Shown: positions 22,617-30,852 of the stretch, one piece after another
How positions within the stretch are numbered: the stretch's first letter is position 1
Layout: each line of letters starts with the position of its first letter
Source of the DNA: Palsa-744 sp963734815
GTDB lineage: Bacteria; Actinomycetota; Thermoleophilia; Solirubrobacterales; Solirubrobacteraceae
Length of the DNA stretch: 64,000 bases
Reading direction: 5' to 3'
Assembly (NCBI GenBank): GCA_963734815.1
Contig: CAVTIH010000003.1
Span: forward strand, 637,772-701,771
Made by a program: the position numbers and the translations under genes
The notes under the pieces: model-generated
The model's input: the letters and a program-made list of their open reading frames with translations, nothing else
What the model was told of the DNA's origin: nothing
Database searches by the model: none

Positions 22617-25600
22617 TCACCCGCCTCTTTTACCCCTATGCCGTTTATTGGTCTTGCGCCGCGCCTTCTTCTTATGCAAGACCTTCTTCTTTGCCTCGGG
22701 GCAGTTGGTGGCCCTGATCGTGGTCTTCTGGTGGAGTACCTCGCCGTTCTGTCCAACGAATTCGACGGGCATCACAAGCTTCTCTTTGCATGGGTTCCCA
22801 AGCGCGGCCAATGCCGAATAGGGGCCCGCGGGGAGGTTCAGTTCGAAGCTCCCGACCGGCACGTCGGGCACCGTCTTGAACGTGCTGCTGGTCACCCCCG
22901 TTTTGCTAATCAACGTCGTCCCAACCAGATCGACCGTCGTACCGTAGCCCTGCAGCACGATGATCAGCGACGGCCACGCTTCCCCGCCGTGCGAGACGAA
23001 GTACGCCGGGCCGGAGAGCGGCACTGGGAGCACCGGGGTGGTGGCGGTCGCGTGCCCGATGATCGACGCCGCCGGGCAGTTTGCCGGGTTGGCTTCGAAC
23101 ACCGACGCCAAACACGCTTTGCGCAACGTCGGCAGCCTCGAGGGCAGCCGCGTCGGCAGTTCGACTTTCACCTTGGCGATGTTCGCGTCGTAGGGCCCGG
23201 CTTCATAGCCCAGCTTGACGTTCAGGCTCGTGCCATTCGTGCGCGACGGCCGCCCCGAAGTGGAGGAGGTGAGTTTCGGCTTGAACGCCAACGCCAGGCA
23301 GTTCGTGACCTGGTAGCGCGTGCTCTCGCTCGCCGACGCCCCTTCGGTGCTCGTCAACGTGCCTGTGATTTGCAACGGTTCGCAATCGGTTGCGTTGAAC
23401 GTGAACCCTTCGGGGCGTTCGATCGCGACCTGGACATGCTGCAACTGCAACGGGATCCCATCCAGGATTGTCGGCAGCGGGTCGCTCACGACCGTCAACG
23501 CCGCGGTGTGCGGGTCGACGCGGATCTGCGCCCGCACCACGACCGTCCCGAGGTTGAACGGACCGGCCTTCGCTGGGTTCACGATAGACAGCCCATACGG
23601 CGCACCCTTGTACGGGCCGGTGACGAACACCTTTCCGCCCGTTACCGTGTACGGACTATCGCCCAACCCAGCGCTCACCGTCGTATGCCCGATCAAGCTT
23701 TCTTCGCCACAGGTCCCTTCGGCGGCCTGCGGTTCGCCGCAGAGCTTGACCTTCGAGAGGGTCCCGAGCAGCCCCGGAGGCATGTGCATTTCCACACGAC
23801 TGAGCGTCTGATCCGCATCCGGGCGACTCATCGTCAACTCAAACGGCGTGAACGCACCCGCCTGCAAGTTCGTGCTACCCGCCTCAAACCCCGGCTGGAA
23901 CGGCCGCGGATCGGCACACGGCGACCCGTTCGGCCCCGAAGTGATCTGGAACGTCGAGGACGGTTCCGCGGGCGGGTTCCCCGACCAAGGCGCGATCGTC
24001 GCGTGGGTCGTGTAGCTCCCGCACAGTGGCGGTGTCGTCAATGGCGCCCTGGCGGAGCCAAAGAAGTGCAGTTCCAGGTTTTCATAGGGCAGCTGCGGCG
24101 TGTTCTTGAACGTCGCGACAAGCTGGCCCGTGACCGGATCGGGCGTGACCTGCCCCGCGACCTTGACGAGCACGCCTGAGACGGGGTCGTGGGCGATTAT
24201 ATACATCGCCAAGAGCGACCCGAACGGGTTCGCGTTCTGTGCCGCGAGATACGCTGCACCCGTCAACGGATCGGGCAGCAACGGCGTGGTGATCTTCACC
24301 GTCCCGATCTTCGAGGCTTCCGGGCACGAACCAAGTTCATCGGAGAATTCCAGGGCGCCTTCCCCGTTCACGCCTCCGTACCCGGCCTGTTCGGTCGAGC
24401 ACGCCGACAGCCCGTCGCCGCCCGCTGGGCTGATCTGCACACCCGCCGGGAGCGCCACGGTCGTTTCCTTCGCGTCGGACTCCGCCAGGCCGCTCGAGTT
24501 CAGCGTGACTTCCTGTGGAATGTGCTCCGTGACGGCAAGCCCGGTTGGCGAGCTCGCGGCCTGCCCGTCCGGCGTGACGCTGATCGACGGTTCAAACGGC
24601 AGATGATTGCAGCCGTCCAACCCCAACGGACCCGCGTTGTCATGCCATGTGTATTCGCCCGTCTTGAAGACCCCGGGCTGCGCCCAGGAATCCGCTTCGA
24701 TCGACGAGTGCAAGGGGCCGGTGCACGACGTCGGCAGCGTCAGCAACGGCGGCGCGAGCGTCCCACCGCTCGAGGATTCCACGCAGGGACCCACTCCCGA
24801 GGAGATCCGACTCCAGAACCCGCCAAGAATGCACTGGTATCCGCGGGATTGATCGTGGCTGGAACTCGAAGGCGCACCCCAAAGTGTGACCTGCGAACCC
24901 AAGAACTGCAGTTGGGTATTGATGTTGTTGACGCTCACCACGACCCCATAGTCCCCACCGGAGCGGACCGAGGTGTCCAGGATGACGGAGATGCCGTCGA
25001 CCTGGAAACCAAACTTTGCCGGCTCACCGACGCTGGGCACCAGATTGAACACCGGAACGGGGCCAAAAAGCGGCAAAAAGAGCGCCTGTTCTCCTTGGTA
25101 AAGCTTCACACTAGCCGCCCCGACCGCGGTGTCGGCAGGACACTTGTTGACATACGGGGTATAGATGTACGACGTGAACTGTTTGAAGGTGCACTGCGGC
25201 ACCACGGTCGGATTGCCGATCAATCCGGGGGGCAGATTGAAATGCAGATCCTTGACCAGCGCTGGGTCCCGCACAGGTACGCCTTTGCTTTCCTTCAACT
25301 GTTCGTTGAGTTGGAGAGTGGTTACATACTCAAACGGGTGTGAGCCTGCAATGGTGTCGGGCGAGCCGTTTTCGTTGAGGGCGAGCTGCTCAAGTTTCGA
25401 AACGCCGAAGCTGGCCGGCGCCGACCCGAAGCTCACGGGTTCGCTGCTGGACTCCGGCTCTGCGCCGCCACCGGAGACACTCACTGAGTTCACAGCGCCC
25501 GAAGGCGCTTCTTTCGCCACGGCCACGTTGATCTGCACCTCTTGTTGCTGGTAAGGCGCAAGCCCGACGGCAGCGTCACACGTGACGGTTTCCACCGCTT

Positions 25601-25916
25601 CGACCGCTTCGGCAGCGCAGGGACCAATGCCTCCGTATGGGACATTGACGGACGTGACGGTCACGCCATGAGGAAGTTTGTCGATCAGCCTGACCGGACT
25701 CCCGTTCATGCTCGCGGTGCCGAGATTGCTGACGTCAACGACGATCTGGCCGTTGCCGCCCGGCGGAAGGTCTTTCGGCGCGGCGTAAGACGTGGTCCAC
25801 CACACTGGAGCGCTCGCAAATGCGGGCGCCACCCCGACCCCCAACGACACCAGCAGGGCCGCAGCCGCAATCGCGCCGCCAAGACGCGCGGGACTTGTCA
25901 GTTTCCGTTGAACCAT
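22617..25916 (-). CDS. very large secreted surface protein, 1099 aa
   Basis: Exported protein with a Sec signal peptide (AIAAAALLVSLGVGVAPAFA, cleavage near residue 35). The mature part consists of repeated beta-rich domains of about 200 residues; recurring phrases such as PPGLIGNPTVVPQC, MPPGLLGTLSKVKLC and LPTRLPSRLPTLRKACLA followed by CPAASIIGHA mark homologous modules containing paired cysteines. The C-terminus is strongly basic (KKKVLHKKKARRKT), which may hold it to the wall. I do not know its function; similar proteins are numerous in Thermoleophilia. The ATG at 25916 lies 5 bases after the end of the preceding gene, so they are probably one operon. Confidence 0.82.
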   Translation of the reverse strand: MVQRKLTSPARLGGAIAAAALLVSLGVGVAPAFASAPVWWTTSYAAPKDLPPGGNGQIVVDVSNLGTASMNGSPVRLIDKLPHGVTVTSVNVPYGGIGPCAAEAVEAVETVTCDAAVGLAPYQQQEVQINVAVAKEAPSGAVNSVSVSGGGAEPESSSEPVSFGSAPASFGVSKLEQLALNENGSPDTIAGSHPFEYVTTLQLNEQLKESKGVPVRDPALVKDLHFNLPPGLIGNPTVVPQCTFKQFTSYIYTPYVNKCPADTAVGAASVKLYQGEQALFLPLFGPVPVFNLVPSVGEPAKFGFQVDGISVILDTSVRSGGDYGVVVSVNNINTQLQFLGSQVTLWGAPSSSSHDQSRGYQCILGGFWSRISSGVGPCVESSSGGTLAPPLLTLPTSCTGPLHSSIEADSWAQPGVFKTGEYTWHDNAGPLGLDGCNHLPFEPSISVTPDGQAASSPTGLAVTEHIPQEVTLNSSGLAESDAKETTVALPAGVQISPAGGDGLSACSTEQAGYGGVNGEGALEFSDELGSCPEASKIGTVKITTPLLPDPLTGAAYLAAQNANPFGSLLAMYIIAHDPVSGVLVKVAGQVTPDPVTGQLVATFKNTPQLPYENLELHFFGSARAPLTTPPLCGSYTTHATIAPWSGNPPAEPSSTFQITSGPNGSPCADPRPFQPGFEAGSTNLQAGAFTPFELTMSRPDADQTLSRVEMHMPPGLLGTLSKVKLCGEPQAAEGTCGEESLIGHTTVSAGLGDSPYTVTGGKVFVTGPYKGAPYGLSIVNPAKAGPFNLGTVVVRAQIRVDPHTAALTVVSDPLPTILDGIPLQLQHVQVAIERPEGFTFNATDCEPLQITGTLTSTEGASASESTRYQVTNCLALAFKPKLTSSTSGRPSRTNGTSLNVKLGYEAGPYDANIAKVKVELPTRLPSRLPTLRKACLASVFEANPANCPAASIIGHATATTPVLPVPLSGPAYFVSHGGEAWPSLIIVLQGYGTTVDLVGTTLISKTGVTSSTFKTVPDVPVGSFELNLPAGPYSALAALGNPCKEKLVMPVEFVGQNGEVLHQKTTIRATNCPEAKKKVLHKKKARRKTNKRHRGKRGG

Positions 25917-25921
25917 TCGCC

Positions 25922-28298
25922 TCAGCCCCTCGCCCGAGTATGTTTGGCGGCCCTGGACGGGCCGTCGCCGGCCCCGACCTTGGAGGGCACGCCCCTGTAG
26001 CGCTTCCTCGCCTGCGACTTGCATAGGCGGCGCCTGTCCTTCCGCTTCTTGGCGCACGCGGCCACCGCCGCCGCCAGCTTCTTCGCCCGCGTCAACAACG
26101 TCGCCGGCGCTCCCGGTTCCGTCCTCGACGCGACGTTGCCCGCCCCTTCGAACGTCGCACTCGGCGGCGCCCCGAAGGTCCCCGGCTGCGGCGTTGGAGG
26201 CGCCTTGCACGAATCGCTGGTTTCACACGGCGGCGGGGAGACCGGCGCGAGGGCCGGGCACGGGGCGCTCGCGCTGCAAACGTGAGCGTCATACATGTTA
26301 AAGCTGTCGTCTTCATCCTGAGAGACCAGGCGGCCGCTCGTGATGAAGAACACGTCGTCACCGCTGGGGGTCACTTCGACGAGCGCCGATTCCTTACTGC
26401 TCGTCCCCGAGGAGATCAACGAGACGCAACCTTTGGTGCCGTGGCAGCTTCCGAGGCCTTCCGGCTCGTACTCATACACATTCTCCTCGCCGTTGACCGC
26501 CTGCGCCACCAGCGGATCGGGACTGTCGAAGAACACCGCGCCGCTGTCGGTCAAATAACGCGGCTGGCGTGGAGATCCTAATCCCTGCCCGATGTTCCAG
26601 CGCCTGGGAAGCACTCCGGCCAGCCAATGTCCCGCCAACCACGTGAGCGGGTCGACCAGCACTTCCTCGCCTGTGCCGTCAAGCGTGTCTCCCGAGCTGG
26701 TATCGAGCTGTCCCAACGGCCGGGCGCCAGTCGGGTTGCACGAGGCACACACCAGATGGTTCGCGGCCGCGTCGTAGAGATAGACCTCTTCGTCCGGTTC
26801 GCCGCTGACCGCATCGTGGTTGTCATAGCCGGTCAGGCTCGCCGCCGACATGAAGGCGACGTATTGGCCGTTGGGCGAGAGCTCCTCGTATTCGCCCCAA
26901 GGCACGTCGCCCGGGCCTTCCGCGCTCGACAGGCTCGAGATGAATGTCGTGGTCCATTTACCGCCTTCGTCGTGAGCGACGTAGAGAGGATCTTGGCCCG
27001 TGGCGCCCGGGGCCAGGACCGATTCGGAGTTGAAGTACACGTAGCAACCATCTTCGCTGACGGCATCCACCCCTTCCCCTTTCGCGGGCGAGGTGCTCGC
27101 ATCGCAACTCGGCGCACCGTGAGCGAGAGCGACCTGTTCCGCATACCATTCCTGCATGCTCAATTTTGTGAATGTGTACGTGCCGGTGCTGTTGTCACGC
27201 ACATAGCCTTCTTTCTCGTTGTCATATTCGTACGGGGAGGCCGGCGCGCCAGGCGCCAACGGCGCGCTCCAATGGCTGGGGCTGAGGTACCCGAGCGACA
27301 GGTCAGGAGAAAAGGCGGAATATTCCCCACCGAGGGTTTCCGCAGCTCCGAAGAAGCCGCCCTGTTCCTTGATTTCTACGGCGACCGCCTCGTTGTGCAC
27401 CGGGCTGATGTCCTGCGTCGACCAGCCATCGGGGCCGCGCCTGGAAAGCACCTGCGTCACGTCTGGGTTTCCCGACTGCCCGGACCCGACCGGCCCGTTC
27501 GTGACATACGTGATCGCGTCGCCGTTTTCCGCGGCCTGCATCACGCCGCCATACAGTATCCCCCCAGTCCCGACCTGGTAGCCGCTCATATCAACGGGAG
27601 TCACCAGTTCCCACTCGCGCCCGTCCGGCAGCGCGAACGTCGCGATACCCGGCTGCTGCGTCGTGAAGGTCTGGTCGGCGCCAAATATTTCTTTGCCGAC
27701 CTCGTTGCCGACGACCAGCCGAAAGTGGTAAAGGACGCTCGGCTGGAGGCTCTGGAGACGCACACCGACCGTCACCGGTTCGACGCCTTCTCCCGCGTCG
27801 CCGGCTGGCACCGGCACGCTCGTTCCATAAGACACGCTCGGTCCGTATTCGAAGCGGTAGGTCGTATCCGCGCCGCCGGGGTTGACCTGCCCGGTCAACG
27901 TCGCGGCCCCGGATGCCACGTTCAGAACCGACTCTTCGCCGATCGTGGGAGCCACCGGTGACTTCTTGGGAGACGCCTTCCGATGCGAGCCCGGCATACG
28001 CGCCCGGCGGTACAGGCGCCTTACCGGCGCCTGCGCTTTCGCATTCGGCTATCGACGCGGTTTTTGACGCCTTGTAAAGAAAGTCATACGAGCCGGCTTC
28101 AACGGGAAAAATGCTCACACCGGCATTCAAGACACCGTTCAGGACCGCAGTGGTCACAGTAACCCCAGTCACTGGTTCGGTTGCCGGGACTGCCGGAGCA
28201 GCAGCCAAGGCGGTAGCACCAAGGAGCACCAGTCCGCAGGCGGACATACAGGCCGTCGCTAGACCCACAACCGCAGCGCGGTGAATTAGATACCTCAT
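25922..28298 (-). pseudogene. secreted fibronectin-like repeat protein, broken by a frame change
   Basis: The start is clear: ATG at 28298 after GGGAGGG, then a signal peptide (VVGLATACMSACGLVLLG) and a beta-domain with TTAVLNGVLNAG and GSYDFLYKAS. In this frame the sense sequence ends near 27960 after EGVSQEVTG; the remainder, APTIGEESVLNVASGAATL followed by GGADTTYRFEYG, continues in another frame to the stop at 25922. The linker normally joining these two domains seems missing, so a deletion changed frame. The downstream part (about 690 aa) has a propeller-like region (LSPDLSLGYLSP, ELSPNGQYVAFMS) and a basic C-terminus. As written the full protein cannot be made; a sequencing error is possible. 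Confidence 0.6.
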
Positions 28299-28829
28299 AG
28301 GAACATTCCCTCCCCAGGGCACGCACACGCGAGAACCCCGATCGACGAACACGGCGCGGAACGCGAAGGCTCCGCCGATACGAGATTGCGACAGGACCAA
28401 CCCCTCGCGGGGGCGAAGACGAGGCGGCGCGGATGCGCCCGCCGAGGGACTTCAGCCGTTAACGGCTGAGCTGAAGAGAGAGAGAGAGAGAGAGAGATGC
28501 GACAGCGCCAAGCTGGCGCATCTAGCATCAGCCTGCCAGCCGCAGGCGTCGACCTTCGTCACGTCTATTCCTCTCGAACTCACGCGGAAACAGCTCCCTC
28601 TAGCGTTTCGACCAAGGCTCCCTCTCCCCAGACGACTCCAAGTGCTCTTCAGGCCGGCCAGTTGGAGGCCGGACCCAAGACCCGATCTATGTCTTACAAA
28701 CGCAGCGGTCCTAATCGACCACTGTATGTTGCACATCATAGACACATCGAGAGGTGGACGTCAAGTCCCCCTTGTTTCACCGCCCGCACGCGGGACGCGC
28801 CTGGTCGGTAAACAGAGCTCGAGCGAGGG
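28299..28829. other. 531-base region without a gene
   Basis: Between the obgE stop and the secreted-protein start. It holds an 18-bp perfect palindrome and an (AG)11 tract (see separate entry) and must contain the promoter of the secreted-protein operon. Short open frames here show no protein character. Confidence 0.5.
28452..28497. repeat. 18-bp perfect palindrome next to an (AG)11 microsatellite
   Basis: TCAGCCGTT followed by AACGGCTGA is a perfect palindrome (28452-28469); six bases later the tract from 28475 to 28497 is 23 bases of alternating A and G. The pair lies about 155 bases upstream of the secreted-protein start. On the coding strand it reads as a CT tract, a slippage-prone sequence. 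Confidence 0.7.
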
Positions 28830-30191
28830 CTACTCCGCGGCGTCAAACTCCAGCACGACCCCCGCGATCCGCAGCTCGTCGCCCGGCTGGAAGCCCGCGT
28901 CCTGGAGCGCGCGCAGCACGCCAAGGCGGCGCAGACGACCCTCGACGTAGGCCATCGCGTCGTCGTTCTCGACGTCGAAGCGCGCGAGCAGGCGCTCGAC
29001 CGTGGGGCCGCGGACGGCGAAGGCGCCCTCGCCGACGCGCTCCACCTTGAAGCCGGTGCGCCCCGCCGGGCGGAACACCATGTGCTCGGCGAGCTGCTCG
29101 GGTTCCGCGAGAGTCTTGGAACCGGCCGTCCCCTCCAGCGGCTGACCCGCCGTGGCCAGCTCGCCCACCGGCACCAGCCGCAGCAGCGTGCCTGCCAGCT
29201 CGGCGAGGCCCGCTTCAGTAGCCGCGGAGGTCGCGATCACGGGAACCTCGCCGCCGAGGCGCTCCGACCACTCCGCCACCGCCGCGCGAGCGCGCTCGGG
29301 TGGTACGAGATCGGCCTTGGAGAGCGCGAGCACCCGCGGCAAAGCAGCCAAGCGCGGGTCGTGGGCGGCCAACTCACGCTCGATCGCCTCGTAGTTGGCC
29401 GCCGCGTCCGCGGGGTGGGTGGGGTCCAGACTCCCGGAGAGCTCGGGGGCGATGTCGAGCACGTGCACGAGCAGGCGCGTGCGCTCGACGTGCGCGAGGA
29501 ACTCGTGGCCGAGGCCGGCGCCCTCGCTGGCGCCTTCGATCAGGCCGGGAATGTCGGCCACCACCAGCTGGCGCTCGTCGGATTCGAGCACCCCCAGCAC
29601 CGGCTCCAGCGTGGTGAACGGATAGGAGGCGACCTTCGGCGCCGCGCGCGTGAGGCGCGCCAGCAGCGAGGACTTGCCGGCGTTCGGCAGACCCACGAGG
29701 CCGACGTCGGCGAGCAGCCGCAGCCGCAGCGCCAGCCACCCCTCCTCGCCCGGCAGACCGCGCTCGGCGAAGCGCGGCGCCTGGCGCGTGGGGGTCGCGA
29801 AGCGCTTGTTGCCCTTCCCGCCGGTACCGCCGCGGGCGAGCGGCGCGCGCTGGCCGTGGTGCAGCAGCTCCCAGCGGCGGCCCTCCAGGTTGCCCTCCTC
29901 GCCGATCGCCTCGGTGCCCGGTGGCACGCGCACCACCAGCGGCTCGCCAGCTGCCCCGTGGCGCAGCGAGCCTTCCCCGCGCCCACCGCGCGCGGCACGG
30001 TGGTGGGCGCGGCGCGTGAAGCTCTGCAGATCGCGCAGCGAGTCGTCGCACAGCAGCACCACGTCCCCCCCGCGCCCGCCGTCGCCGCCGTCGGGGCCGC
30101 CGCGCGGGACGTGCGCTTCGCGGCGGAAGCCCGCGCAACCGTCGCCACCGGCACCCGCCTGGACGTGGATGCGCGCGCGGTCGTGAAGCAT
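28830..30191 (-). CDS. obgE: GTPase Obg
   Basis: Obg GTPase, 453 aa, needed for 50S subunit assembly and stress signalling. The Gly-rich Obg fold spans residues 1-155 (DRARIHVQAGAGGDGCAGF, GGDGGRGGDVVL). The G domain has P-loop GLPNAGKSS, switch region YPFTTLEPVLG, DIPGLIEGA and SKAD (NKxD variant). A C-terminal OCT domain follows (GRTGFKVERVGEGAFAVRG and later DDAMAYVEGRLRRLG). It is the last gene of the rplU-rpmA-obgE set, 96 bases after rpmA. Confidence 0.95.
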   Translation of the reverse strand: MLHDRARIHVQAGAGGDGCAGFRREAHVPRGGPDGGDGGRGGDVVLLCDDSLRDLQSFTRRAHHRAARGGRGEGSLRHGAAGEPLVVRVPPGTEAIGEEGNLEGRRWELLHHGQRAPLARGGTGGKGNKRFATPTRQAPRFAERGLPGEEGWLALRLRLLADVGLVGLPNAGKSSLLARLTRAAPKVASYPFTTLEPVLGVLESDERQLVVADIPGLIEGASEGAGLGHEFLAHVERTRLLVHVLDIAPELSGSLDPTHPADAAANYEAIERELAAHDPRLAALPRVLALSKADLVPPERARAAVAEWSERLGGEVPVIATSAATEAGLAELAGTLLRLVPVGELATAGQPLEGTAGSKTLAEPEQLAEHMVFRPAGRTGFKVERVGEGAFAVRGPTVERLLARFDVENDDAMAYVEGRLRRLGVLRALQDAGFQPGDELRIAGVVLEFDAAE

Positions 30192-30202
30192 TACCGCATC
30201 CT

Positions 30203-30244
30203 GACAGGCGCGCGGGGCAGTTCGACAGGCGCGCGGGGCAGTTC
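30203..30244. repeat. 21-bp perfect tandem duplication between rpmA and obgE
   Basis: Two exact head-to-tail copies (30203-30223 and 30224-30244), each beginning GACAGGCGCGCGG. They occupy much of the 96-base gap and could alter the obgE leader. Confidence 0.85.
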
Positions 30245-30287
30245 CGCGGCGTGGTCAGGCACCGCGCCGGCCGACCGGAAGCGAGCG

Positions 30288-30545
30288 CTACGCCTTGTCC
30301 GCGACGACGTTCACCACGCGGCCGCGGCGACCGGTGGTGAACTGAACGGTGCCGGCGGCGCGGGCGTACAGAGTGTCGTCCTTGCCGATCCCCACGCCCT
30401 CGCCGGGCTTGAAGCGGGTGCCGCGCTGGCGCACAATGATCTCCCCGCCGGTGACGGCCTGGCCGGCGAAGGTCTTCACGCCGAGCCGTTTGGCGTTGGA
30501 GTCGCGGCCGTTGCGGCTGGAGCCGAGGCCCTTCTTATGCGCCAT
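30288..30545 (-). CDS. rpmA: 50S ribosomal protein L27
   Basis: L27, 85 aa. The N-terminus MAHKKGLGSSRNGRDSNAKR reaches the peptidyl-transferase centre, and no processed leader (as in Firmicutes) is present. VKTFAGQAVTGGEIIVRQRG and FKPGEGVGIGKDDTLYA are typical. Its start overlaps the rplU stop by 11 bases, giving coupled translation. Confidence 0.97.
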   Translation of the reverse strand: MAHKKGLGSSRNGRDSNAKRLGVKTFAGQAVTGGEIIVRQRGTRFKPGEGVGIGKDDTLYARAAGTVQFTTGRRGRVVNVVADKA

Positions 30546-30846
30546 TCTTGATCTCCGTGATTTCGATGCGGGTCAACTCTTGGCGGTGGCCGGTGCGGCG
30601 TTTGTAGCCGCGCTTGGGCTTGAACTTGACGATCCGCAGCTTCTCGCCGCGCTCATGGGCGAGGATCTTGGCGGTGACCTTCACCTGCTCCAAGCTCTTG
30701 CTGTCGAACACGGCCTCCTCAGAGCGGTACATCAGCGGCTCGAGTGCCACGCTCTCGCCCACCTCCTCGGGGAGGCGCTCGACCAGCAGGTACTGACCGC
30801 GCTCTACGCGGTACTGCTTGCCGCCTGTCTTCACGATTGCGTACAT
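30535..30846 (-). CDS. rplU: 50S ribosomal protein L21
   Basis: L21, 103 aa, a 23S-rRNA-binding protein of the large subunit. MYAIVKTGGKQYRVERGQYL and KPKRGYKRRTGHRQELTRIE are diagnostic. It lies 6 bases downstream of the RNase E/G gene, so rng-rplU-rpmA-obgE appear co-transcribed. Confidence 0.97.
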   Translation of the reverse strand: MYAIVKTGGKQYRVERGQYLLVERLPEEVGESVALEPLMYRSEEAVFDSKSLEQVKVTAKILAHERGEKLRIVKFKPKRGYKRRTGHRQELTRIEITEIKNGA

Positions 30847-30852
30847 GTCGTC

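Noticed and set aside
30203..30244. CRISPR array from the tandem repeats
   Set aside because: Only two directly abutting units without spacers; no array of regularly spaced repeats or cas genes occurs in the window.
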